Source: QGON01 sp963691905
GTDB lineage: Bacteria > Pseudomonadota > Gammaproteobacteria > Chromatiales > Chromatiaceae
Length of the DNA: 64,000 bases
Assembly (NCBI GenBank): GCA_963691905.1
Contig: OY829894.1
Coordinates: 310,001 to 374,000 of the forward strand
Direction: 5' to 3'
Part shown: one piece after another, positions 36,132 through 44,515 of the stretch
Layout: every line of letters starts with the position of its first letter
How positions within the stretch are numbered: position 1 is the stretch's first letter
Program-made: the position numbers and the translations under genes
Notes under the pieces: generated by a model
Told to the model about the DNA's origin: nothing
Database searches by the model: none
The model's input: only the letters and a program-made list of their open reading frames with translations

Positions 36132-36221
36132 GGTTAGTTGCTTACGGGATGAATCGCTATCAACAATTGCGGGAAACAGCGGTGTGGTTGCTCATGGTCA
36201 ATTTGGAAACCCCATCATCTG

Positions 36222-36275
36222 TTTACAGTTCTCTAAATGTTCTCTATTATTTTAGTATGAGAACATTTAGAGAAC
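36222..36275 (+). promoter_or_regulatory. lexA promoter with two GTTC-N7-GTTC type LexA boxes
   Basis: A -35 TTTACA (36222-36227) and a -10 TATTAT (36245-36250) are exactly 17 bases apart. The 17-base spacer GTTCTCTAAATGTTCTC contains GTTC-N7-GTTC. Its perfect inverted copy lies at 36259-36275 (GAAC-N7-GAAC), over the expected transcription start. The direct-repeat GTTC-N7-GTTC box is the form known from alphaproteobacterial LexA; the E. coli form CTG-N10-CAG is not seen. Confidence 0.85.
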
Positions 36276-36279
36276 CATT

Positions 36280-36885
36280 ATGCTGAGCAAAAGCCACCTG
36301 AAGACCCTGGATTTTATTCGTGAATTTATTGTTCGCGAAGGTTATGCCCCGACTTTGAGCGAGATTGCGCTGGGGATTGGTATCCGCTCCAAAGGCGTGG
36401 CACATCGTTATGTACAGGCATTGGCCCAAGAGGGGGTCATCGAACTGCATGCCGGGCGCAAGCGGGGCATTACCTTGCCGGAGCCGAATAAAGAGCGGGA
36501 TATGACGCTGCCGCTGTCCGGGCGCATTGCTGCGGGGCGGCCGATCGAGGCGATCGAGGATCAGGCGTGGGTGGATCTGGCCGCCTTTTTTATCGGCCCT
36601 GGGCGTTTTGCGCTGCAGGTCTGTGGTGATTCGATGGAGGAGGCCGGTATCCTCGATGGCGATATGGTGGTGGTTGCGCAACAGGAGCATGCTATCGATG
36701 GGGACATCGTGGTGGCACTGATTGACAATGAAGAGGCGACGCTGAAATATCTGCGGCGGAATCCACAGGGTGAAATCAGCCTGATTCCCGCCAACAACAC
36801 GATGGCGCCCATGGTTTATGCCGCTGAGCGGGTGCGTATCCAGGGTGTGGTGGTTGGACAATTGCGTACCTATGGTAAGCGTTGA
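36280..36885 (+). CDS. lexA: LexA repressor (SOS regulator)
   Basis: This 201-residue protein has an N-terminal winged helix (HLKTLDFIREFIVREGYAPT, then GIRSKGVAHRYVQALAQEG). The cleavage site is Ala85-Gly86 (IAAGRP), the catalytic Ser118 lies in GDSMEEAG and the Lys156 in ATLKYL. RecA-stimulated self-cleavage should lift repression of its own operon. It forms an operon with the Y-family polymerase (TGATG overlap). The recognition helix residues (GIRSKGVAHRY) differ from E. coli LexA, consistent with the different operator. Confidence 0.93.
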   Translation: MLSKSHLKTLDFIREFIVREGYAPTLSEIALGIGIRSKGVAHRYVQALAQEGVIELHAGRKRGITLPEPNKERDMTLPLSGRIAAGRPIEAIEDQAWVDLAAFFIGPGRFALQVCGDSMEEAGILDGDMVVVAQQEHAIDGDIVVALIDNEEATLKYLRRNPQGEISLIPANNTMAPMVYAAERVRIQGVVVGQLRTYGKR

Positions 36886-38123
36886 TGACGACCCTGGAGG
36901 ATAGATGCTGGCGGCGTGTCATCATTCTGATGGATATGGATGCCTTCTTTGCTTCAGTGGAGCAACGCGACCATCCGGAGTGGCGGGGACGGGCGATCGG
37001 CATCACCAACGGCCAGCGAGGTACCTGCATCATCACCTGCTCCTACGAGGCGCGTGCCCTGGGGATAAAAACCGGTATGCGGGTCAGGGAGGCACGGCAA
37101 CTCTGTCCGGATTTTATCCAGGTTCCCGCCACCCCCGAGCGGTACGCCGCAGTTTCCACCCGCATCATGCATGTCCTGCGGACGATCACGCCGGATCTGG
37201 AGATCTTCTCCGTCGATGAGGCATTCCTCGATGTCACGCAATGTCAGCGGCTCTATGGATCGCCGGAGAGGATAGGGCGTCTGGTAAAAACACGGGTGGA
37301 GATGGCCTCAGGCGTGCGCTGCTCAGTGGGCGTGAGCGGGGATAAGACAACGGCGAAGTGGGCGGCCAAGCAGGGCAAGCCAGACGGGTTTGTGCTGATT
37401 CCGCCCTGGGAGGCCAGATATCGCCTGCGGGAAGTGCCGGTCACGGAACTCTGTGGTATTGCAGATGGCGTCGGCCGCTATCTGGCGGAGCGGGGCGTCT
37501 ATCGCTGTGGTGACATGTCACGGCTGCCGATCGGTGAACTTGGCCGGCGTTTCGGCAACCAGGGAAGGCGCATCTGGTATATGTGCCAGGGGGAAGATCC
37601 GGATCGGGTGGAGACCCGGGTGGCGTCGCCAAAGTCTATCGGTCACGGCAAGGTGATGCCGCCGGATACACGGGACCTGGAGACAATCCAGATCTATTTG
37701 CTGCATATGAGCGAGAAGGTGGCAGCCCGGTTACGCAGACATGAACTGCAGGCCAGCCGCTTCTTTGTGGGGCTTCGGGCGGGATGGGGGTGGATTGGCG
37801 CCAGGCGGGCTACCCCCCTGCCGACGAGTGACGGGAGCCGGATCATGGCGTTGTGCCGAGAAACCCTGCGTGAGCAGTGGCAGGGAGAGGGTGTCTCTCA
37901 GGTTCAGGTCACGGCGTTGGACCCTCGGCCGGTTTGCGAACAGCTGGAGCTTTTTGGCATGGATGAGCAGCTGGAGTCAGGCGCGTTGCATCAGGTGGTG
38001 GATCAAACCAACGCACGTTATGGCGAGTTTGCCATTGCCCCCGCCCGCCTGCTCAAACGATCTGATATGCCGAACGTCATTGCCCCCTCCTGGAAACCCT
38101 TCGGGCACCGTCAGAGCATTTGA
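36885..38123 (+). CDS. dinB: Y-family DNA polymerase (DinB/UmuC-like)
   Basis: This protein of about 412 residues starts at the ATG overlapping the lexA stop. Catalytic motifs are LMDMDAFFASVEQRD (metal Asp), CSYEARALGIKTGM and FSVDEAFLDVT (metal Asp-Glu). A little-finger domain follows at about 240-360. The C-terminus carries QLELFGM, a likely beta-clamp-binding motif. It makes error-prone translesion synthesis under SOS control. It could be the cell's Pol IV or a dedicated lexA-linked mutagenesis polymerase. Confidence 0.9.
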   Translation: MTTLEDRCWRRVIILMDMDAFFASVEQRDHPEWRGRAIGITNGQRGTCIITCSYEARALGIKTGMRVREARQLCPDFIQVPATPERYAAVSTRIMHVLRTITPDLEIFSVDEAFLDVTQCQRLYGSPERIGRLVKTRVEMASGVRCSVGVSGDKTTAKWAAKQGKPDGFVLIPPWEARYRLREVPVTELCGIADGVGRYLAERGVYRCGDMSRLPIGELGRRFGNQGRRIWYMCQGEDPDRVETRVASPKSIGHGKVMPPDTRDLETIQIYLLHMSEKVAARLRRHELQASRFFVGLRAGWGWIGARRATPLPTSDGSRIMALCRETLREQWQGEGVSQVQVTALDPRPVCEQLELFGMDEQLESGALHQVVDQTNARYGEFAIAPARLLKRSDMPNVIAPSWKPFGHRQSI

Positions 38124-38135
38124 TCTCTTTGGATT

Positions 38136-38202
38136 TAGGAGCGGCGCCCCGCTGCGGTTTGCCCATCAACGGAGTTTTCGCGGCGAGGGCGCCGCTCCCA
38201 CA
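38136..38202. repeat. Decayed copy of family B palindrome
   Basis: TAGGAGCGGCGCCCCGCTGCGG faces CGCGGCGAGGGCGCCGCTCCCA around a 20-base loop. Compare the perfect copy at 25200. It lies 13 bases after the dinB stop. Confidence 0.75.
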
Positions 38203-38218
38203 ATTTAATACGGATGAG

Positions 38219-38401
38219 TTATCTCACCATCATGATCAGCAGGATCACAAACCCCACTATCGCTGCCAGCGGCAGCACTACGGCCTGCCAGTCGCCTTTC
38301 TCCGCCTTTGGACCGTTTTGGCTCCAGTGTTTGTAGGCTGGCCACATGAAAAACAGCATCATCACAACGCCTGCCGCGGCAAGTATCTTCATCCAATCCA
38401 T
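38219..38401 (-). CDS. Small inner-membrane protein (60 residues)
   Basis: It has two hydrophobic segments (about 6-22, AAAGVVMMLFFMWPAYK, and 42-59, VLPLAAIVGFVILLIMM) joined by a charged loop (NGPKAEKGDWQ). The arrangement is that of short hypothetical membrane proteins found in many gammaproteobacteria. The ATG has no strong ribosome site. No function can be assigned. Confidence 0.55.
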   Translation of the reverse strand: MDWMKILAAAGVVMMLFFMWPAYKHWSQNGPKAEKGDWQAVVLPLAAIVGFVILLIMMVR

Positions 38402-38431
38402 AATTATTTTACTCTTGTCACCATTTCAGAT

Positions 38432-38519
38432 GTAGGCTCGATCAAGCGTAGCGGATCGGGCACTCCTGAATGAGGATACGCATGGAGTTGCCGGTTCCGC
38501 TACGCTTGAACCGGCCTAC
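38432..38519. repeat. Dispersed palindromic repeat, family A
   Basis: GTAGGCTCGATCAAGCGTAG at the left and CTACGCTTGAACCGGCCTAC at the right repeat the unit at 1943 with about the same length (88 bp). Confidence 0.8.
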
Positions 38520-38545
38520 CCCTGTTTGCTGTTTCTGTACAGCAA

Positions 38546-38570
38546 GAAAAAACCCCGGCACAGGCCGGGG
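38546..38570 (-). terminator. Intrinsic terminator of the Bax-inhibitor gene
   Basis: On the minus strand CCCCGGC-CTGT-GCCGGGG (38553-38570) is followed by a T-run (TTTTTTC). It lies 28 bases after the stop of the gene at 38598. Confidence 0.85.
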
Positions 38571-38597
38571 CTTTAAGATACAACATCAAGCAGCTAC

Positions 38598-39269
38598 TCA
38601 ATCGTCACCGGAAAGCGCCCCCAACAGATGCAACAGGCTGATGAAGATATTGAAGATGGCGAGATAGAGGCCATAAGTGGCCATGATGTAATTGGTTTCG
38701 CCGCCACTGATAATCCGACTGGTGTCGAACAGGATAAAGCCGCTCATCAGCAGGATGATGCCTGCGGAGATCGCCAGTGAAAGCGCGGGCAGATCCATGA
38801 AGAGATTGGCGAGTACCGCGAGCAGGACAACCATCATGCCGGCAAACAGGAATCCGCCCATAAAACTGAAATCACGCTTGGAAGTCAGTGCGTAACCGGA
38901 CAGGCCGAGGAAGATGATGCCGGTGCCGCCAAAAGCGGTGCCGATGATCTCGGGACCCTTCGGCAGTGCAAGGTAGATGGAGAGTATAGCGCCCAGTCCA
39001 AAACCCATAAGGCCGGTAATCAGGAAGATGACTCCAATGCCTTTGGAAGAGTTGGCGGTGCGAGGCAGAACAAATATGCCGAGCACCATGGCACCAATTA
39101 CCGAGATCATATAGGCCATAGGCGGCATAGTCATCGCCATGGAGACTGCAGCCATGATCGCGCTGAAGACCAGTGTTGCAGACAGCAGCATATAGGTGTT
39201 CTTGAGCACCTTATTGGTAGCCAGTACCGATTCCTGGGAACGGGCGGTGCTAAGATCGAATTGGTTCAT
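38598..39269 (-). CDS. Bax inhibitor-1 / YccA family membrane protein
   Basis: This is a protein of about 223 residues with seven hydrophobic segments; the N-terminus is MNQFDLSTARSQESVLATNK. I start at 39269, which has AGGAGG 10 bases upstream; an in-frame earlier start adds 18 unlikely residues. The family signature near the end (AISAGIILLMSGFILFDTSRI, then ATYGLYLAIFNIFISLL) is clear. Members act as pH-sensitive Ca2+ leak channels or modulators of FtsH. The physiological role here is unknown. Confidence 0.9.
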   Translation of the reverse strand: MNQFDLSTARSQESVLATNKVLKNTYMLLSATLVFSAIMAAVSMAMTMPPMAYMISVIGAMVLGIFVLPRTANSSKGIGVIFLITGLMGFGLGAILSIYLALPKGPEIIGTAFGGTGIIFLGLSGYALTSKRDFSFMGGFLFAGMMVVLLAVLANLFMDLPALSLAISAGIILLMSGFILFDTSRIISGGETNYIMATYGLYLAIFNIFISLLHLLGALSGDD

Positions 39270-39441
39270 GTCGGCTTTGCCTCCTGGGTAAATGCCTGAA
39301 ATCGAACGTTTAATATACGACAAGGTACATCCATATTAGTTCAGGGAAGGATACCTGTCTTATTTGAAAGATCAATAGATGAAATATAGGCGAACTCGGG
39401 CTTTTTCAAGGGGGAGACTGGTGGTATCCTAGCGCCCCACT

Positions 39442-39532
39442 GGAGAGGTGGCAGAGCGGTTGAATGCACCGGTCTTGAAAACCGGCGTGGGTTTGTAGCC
39501 CACCCAGGGTTCGAATCCCTGCCTCTCCGCCA
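39442..39532 (+). tRNA. tRNA-Ser (anticodon TGA)
   Basis: The acceptor arms GGAGAGG (39442) and CCTCTCC (39522-39528) are followed by G and an encoded CCA. The anticodon stem CCGGT/ACCGG has the loop CTTGAAA with TGA at 39476-39478. The long variable arm GTGGG/CCCAC is typical of class II serine tRNA. The T arm is CAGGGTTCGAATCCCTG. The gene is intact and serves as the integration target of the following island. Confidence 0.97.
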
Positions 39533-39534
39533 TA
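39474..39534 (+). other. attL: 3' half of tRNA-Ser, left end of island 1
   Basis: The 61 bases from the anticodon loop through the CCA recur at 48803-48863 with one difference (C at 39512 is A at 48841). This marks a site-specific integration into the tRNA that rebuilds the gene at the left end. Confidence 0.92.
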
Positions 39535-39667
39535 ACTTGCTGATAATAAGGATATTTTCAGCATAACCGCTTAGGCGGATCGAGAGACACGCAAGCACAA
39601 ATTAACCCATTGGGTAGCGAATTATTTACCCCATGGGTTTTGTGGTTATTTTTGCGTGGAGAACGAT

Positions 39668-39856
39668 ATGGCGACAATTGCCAAAATCCCTTCAAAATCA
39701 GGCTTTAAGTTCAAAGCCATCATCAAGCACAACGGCAAGATCGTTAAATGTAAAACCTTCGTCAGGAAAGGCGACGCCCGTGCATGGGCAAAGCGAGTGG
39801 AAGCTGATCGGGAACTCATGGTGGCAATGGGTTCTGCAGGGGCGATTATGACCCTA
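39668..39856 (+). pseudogene. Tyrosine recombinase (integrase), N-terminal stub
   Basis: It encodes about 63 residues (MATIAKIPSKSGFKFKAIIK, then KTFVRKGDARAWAKRVEADRE), the arm-type DNA-binding start of phage-like integrases. The reading frame runs directly into the left end of the IS1182-family element. No catalytic domain is found on the far side of the IS, so the rest has been deleted. Its position next to attL fits the island's own integrase. Confidence 0.8.
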
Positions 39857-41421
39857 GGAGTCTGTCGGATTTAACCAGACCCATTTGATAAAATACTGTA
39901 AGCCAAAGAATAACGAACCGAAGTCAGTATGTCAGATAAATTCCGCACGATAGATCGAGATACCCCTTATCTGTTGCCGCCCTCATTGCAGGACTGGCTA
40001 CCCGAGAACCACTTGGCGCGCTTTATCGTGGACATCGTAGAAAGGTTGGACCTGAAAGCGCTGGAATCTCAATACGGTGGCGGAGGAAAAGCGCCCTACC
40101 ATCCGGCCATTTTGCTTTCACTGCTGTTCTACGGTTACGCAACCGGCGTATTCTCCAGCCGAAAGTTGGAGCAAGCTACCCACGACTCCGTGGCCTTCCG
40201 ATTCATCACGGCAGACAGCCATCCGGACCACGACACCATCGCCACCTTCCGCAAGCGCTTTCTCAAGGAGTTGAAGGGATTGTTTGTCCAGATATTAGTG
40301 ATTGCCAAGGCGATGAGTCTATTGAAGATAGGCAATGTGAGTTTGGATGGGACCAAGGTCAAGGCCAATGCCAGCAAACACAAGGCGATGAGCTGGGGTT
40401 ATGCTAACAAGCTCGAAGAACAGCTTCATCGTGAAGTCGAGCTATTGCTGAAAAAGGCCGAACAGGCCGATGCGGAAGAAGAACCGGCACTGGATATTCC
40501 AGAGGAACTCACACGCCGTGAGGACCGGCTTGCTGCGATAGCCAAGGCCAAGGAAGAGATCGAGCGAAGGGCGCGTGAGCGTTTTGAAAAAGAGCAGACG
40601 GAATACGAAGAGAAGGTAAATCGGCGTAAGGAACAAGAGGGAAGGACAGGAAAGAAGGCCAGAGGTAGAGCGCCAAAGCCGCCAGAAGAAGGTCCGCAGG
40701 AAAAAGACCAAGTCAACTTCACGGATGAGGAGTCACGCATCATGCCCTCATCGGAAGGGTTTGTTCAGGCCTATAACGCCCAGGCGGCAGTTGATACGGG
40801 TACCCACCTGATCATTGAGAACCTTATTACCCAACAACCCAATGACAAACAGGAAATAGAACCTGCACTTGCACAACTGAAGGCATCAGAAGAGCCGCTG
40901 GGAAAACCACAAGGTCTGTTGGCGGATCCGGGTTACTTCAGTGAAGAGAATGTCAATCGATGTGAAGCACAGGAGATCACCCCCTATCTCTCCGATAGCC
41001 GCGAACGGCACAACCTGCCGCTGGAAGAGCGGCTGAAACAGGTGCCGCCCTGCCCGGAAGATGCCGATATATTAACCCGAATGAGGCATCGACTCAGTAC
41101 GCCGGAAGGCAAGGCCGTGTATGCCACGCGGAAATCGACGGTTGAGACGGTCTTCGGCATTATCAAAGAAGTAATGGGATTTCGGCAATTTCACCTTCGA
41201 GGCTATGATTCAGCACAAGGTGAATGGAATCTGGTATGTACGGCATGGAACCTGAAGCGGATGCATGCGCTGGCAGGCTGAGATAACGACAAGGATAGGT
41301 CAGTCTTTCATAATTCACTGCCATACATAGGATTTATATTCCTACAGGGGCAGCGATTATGGGAAAAACACGGTGGGCCGGAAAATGTCCCTGGTTCAAT
41401 GGATCAAATCCGACAGACTCC
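39857..41421. mobile_element. IS1182-family insertion sequence
   Basis: Perfect 16-base terminal inverted repeats GGAGTCTGTCGGATTT (39857-39872) and AAATCCGACAGACTCC (41406-41421) enclose one transposase gene; total 1565 bp. I see no target duplication, which fits an adjacent deletion that removed the integrase 3' part. Confidence 0.88.
39929..41281 (+). CDS. IS1182-family DDE transposase
   Basis: This 450-residue transposase has an N-terminal DUF772-type domain (LPPSLQDWLPENHLARFIVD, SLLFYGYATGVFSSRKLE, DHDTIATFRKRF), the first catalytic Asp in NVSLDGTKVKANAS, and a long charged coiled-coil insertion (about 160-260). The later catalytic parts are LLADPGYFSEENV and RKSTVETVFGIIKEVMGFRQF. The frame is intact, so the element may still be active. 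Confidence 0.92.
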   Translation: MSDKFRTIDRDTPYLLPPSLQDWLPENHLARFIVDIVERLDLKALESQYGGGGKAPYHPAILLSLLFYGYATGVFSSRKLEQATHDSVAFRFITADSHPDHDTIATFRKRFLKELKGLFVQILVIAKAMSLLKIGNVSLDGTKVKANASKHKAMSWGYANKLEEQLHREVELLLKKAEQADAEEEPALDIPEELTRREDRLAAIAKAKEEIERRARERFEKEQTEYEEKVNRRKEQEGRTGKKARGRAPKPPEEGPQEKDQVNFTDEESRIMPSSEGFVQAYNAQAAVDTGTHLIIENLITQQPNDKQEIEPALAQLKASEEPLGKPQGLLADPGYFSEENVNRCEAQEITPYLSDSRERHNLPLEERLKQVPPCPEDADILTRMRHRLSTPEGKAVYATRKSTVETVFGIIKEVMGFRQFHLRGYDSAQGEWNLVCTAWNLKRMHALAG

Positions 41422-41530
41422 TTGACAAAAGATATGAATTAAGATTCTCTTGTGTTCGAGTGGATTCGATGTGGACTCTCGTAATAATACCTCAAAGTAG
41501 GATTGCTTAGAGTCTAGGGAGAGAAGCAGA

Positions 41531-44515
41531 ATGGATGTTGGTGATCTCGTTGCTGGTCGATATATGCTGCTCAAAAAAGAAGGCCATGGAGGGACGGCCG
41601 ATATTTTTCGAGCATTTGACCAAGAGGAAGAGCGAACAGTTGCACTGAAGTTATTTCGACAAGGTTCTATTGCAGATGATGTTCTGAGCGAGATTTGGAA
41701 CCGTGAGTCGAAAGCATTAGCTAGACTACGGCATCGCAATATTGTTGATTTTTACGGCGCAGGGCGCTGCGATACTAATGGTAGCAGATTTATTGCTCTC
41801 GAATGGTTCGACGGAGTTACCTTAGCGGAAGAGCTGAATAAACACACAGGAATGGAGTTCCATGAATTTCATGCCCGATATGGGGAAGCTATACTAAGTG
41901 CTCTTACGTACGCAGCGGAGCAAGATGTAATCCATCGGGACGTTTCGCCAGGTAATATTCTAGTAGCATCATCGGGCAAGATAAAAATCATAGATTTTGG
42001 GCAATCCAAAATTCAGGAAGTTAGCGTTGGCTTGACTGTCGCGGGGTATGCGACACCACCTTATTGTCCTCCAGAAATTGATTCTGGCGTCTATACATCA
42101 ACTCGAGACGCCTTTTCATTTTGTGCCATTTCCATAAGGGCTATCTCTGGCCATGAGCTAATAAATCATGATGATCTCTATGCCGAATTTAATCGGATAG
42201 GGAAGCAGATCCCGCATTTCAAAGTTTTCGAACAGGCCCTATCCAGGGACCCAAAGGCTAGGCCAGAAAATATTATTTTCTTCAATAGATTGCTGAAAGG
42301 AAATGAGGAGCCGTCACGCCCTAATATTTACAGGCTGTGTCTTCGTTTCTCACAGAATGCACATACTAAGCTTATTGAACTAGATACCGACGAAAATTCG
42401 GGTGTTGCGCAGCTTTTAAGAGATATCAATGACTCTGCGTCTGTCTTTGCCCCTCCAGATGACGAAATACCTACAAGATTTATCATTGAATCGAGATCTT
42501 TCAAACTAATCTGCGATTTGGATAGTAGTTGCAAATATATGATTGTCGTAATTGCGGTCTATCTTCGTAGAAGTTCTTTTGCTTCACTATGGAGGGAGAG
42601 TGCATGGCAGCCGTCACTACTCTTTTCAGAATCCTTCCCCAAGACAGCAAACGATAGGCAAGATACAGAGAAGAATGTCAGAAGGTTTTATGAGGGCTAC
42701 GATGAGTATGCCGCATCGCAATATTCCAAGTCAGGTGTAACGGGAGACGAGATTTTCGAACAGTGGTCGAAGTTCCTCGATATGGTCGCAGATGTCGAGA
42801 GGAATCGGCTCCCTCCACTTCGCTACTCGAAGCCAACAGTCGACGGCACATTACTTGAAGTAAGACTTAGGGGTGGTGACCAAGCAGAAGTAGGTCAGGT
42901 GAGAACCATTAGTAATGGCGGGCGCCAGGTTTTTCAGGGAGAGGTGGAATCTGTATCACCTGAAGGATGCGTCCTTGCGTCAAAGTACTCACATGTTAAA
43001 GAGGATGAAATCCCACTAACGGGGACTTTAGATGTCGACTGGAATATGGCTCGAATCGCGATTAAGCGTCAGCAACTGGCGCTGGAGAAGTTTCGTGATA
43101 ATGAGGCGCATAACCCTAGATTGGCGGAATACCTTACACGGAAAATCCGTGGTGCATCAGAGGCTACTTACGCAAGAAATATTCAGTACTTCAACAAAAG
43201 CTTGGATTCTGAAAAGAAGATAGTAGTGTCACGTTTTCTTGCGATGGATGATTTGCTGCTTATCCATGGTCCACCCGGTACCGGAAAAACGACACTAATA
43301 GTCGAAATGATTCGCCAGTTTATAAGGGCACGTCCCGCGTGCCGAATTCTTCTTGTGTCGCAAACTCATGTTGCTATTGATCACGCACTCTACGGGGTTT
43401 TGAAAGCAGACTCTGAAATTAAGGTTGTTCGAATTGGTAGTGGGAACAAGCAGCTTGATGAAAAAATTGCCACCTGCTCGATGGAGCAAAGGGGGCGTTC
43501 ATTAAGGCAAGCAGTTCGAGAAAAATCGTATAACTTTATTGAGCAAGAGGCAGAGACGAGAAATGTCAAGCTAGACGAAATACGGATGGGTTTAAACTCT
43601 CTAGAGCTTCTACGTAGTAGACGAGTATCTAAAGAAGGAAAGTTAGGGATAACCAACATCAAGAAAGAGGAAGATGAGGTTAACGCTATTCTGGATGGTG
43701 AAGAAAAAATTGATACGGTAGATCTCGATGGTTACAGAGCGAAGCTGCGTCTTATTGAAGAGCAACTTCGAACGATGGACGAAAAACAGATCAAGCTGGA
43801 TGCGGAGCTGGCGCTTGCAAGAATGAACCTGGAAAAACAGGGAAAAGATGGCAAGGATTTGGCAAAGCTAGACAATGATGAGCTGGAGCTGTGGTGCGAT
43901 GAGTACCTCATAGGCGATGTGAAGGAACATATAAGGAAGCTAGTGGAGACCGCGGAGAGCTGGCAGGCGCAATTTGTTCAGTCGGAAGACTTCCGAACAG
44001 CCATTATTGCCGACTCAAATATTATTTCTGGAACATGCGTTGGGTTTGCTAAAGAAGGAGCAGCTGCGAAGAGTAGTTATGACCTATGCATTATTGATGA
44101 GTCCTCGAAAGCCACATCGACCGAACTTCTTGTTCCTATGGCTCAGTCAAAAAAGGTTGTATTGGTAGGTGATCATCATCAACTACCGGCTGTTGTTGAC
44201 TACGCACTTCACAATACAGGTTTTCAGGAGGAACATTCGATCGATAAGGATGTAATCGAAAAGCAGTTGTTTGAAGCGCTTGAAACTGACCTTAATGAAG
44301 GCAGTAAAGCGGAGCTGGCTACTCAGTTCCGCATGAGGAAGCAAATAGGAGATTTGATTAGTTTTTGCTTTTACGACGGAAAATTAAAAACTGCGGAAGA
44401 GGTTGAGGCCAGAGACGGCCTAAATCTAGATTCATTTAGCGGATTGGATTCTGAATTGACATGGCTCGATACCGGCCAATATAAAAGCGGTAGCGGGGGA
44501 GAGTTAACCCGGTAG
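41531..44515 (+). pseudogene. MkoA-like Ser/Thr kinase-SF1 helicase, 5' part, interrupted by IS1380
   Basis: The N-terminal kinase (about 1-265) has VALKLF with Lys40, HRDVSPGN with Asp137 and DFG at 155-157. A middle region follows. The SF1 helicase (COG1112/AAA_11-12 type) has Walker A GPPGTGKT (580-587), a long coiled coil (about 680-800) and motif II DESS at 856-859. The kinase-helicase fusion followed by a PLD nuclease gene matches MkoA of the Mokosh type I anti-phage system. The frame reaches an artificial stop 8 bases inside the IS after residue 991 of the native protein. The last conserved motifs are beyond the IS. Confidence 0.85.

Noticed and set aside
35720..36279. Short frames in the pap-lexA gap as small genes
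   Set aside because: They lie within nested inverted repeats and have no ribosome sites or recognisable protein pattern.
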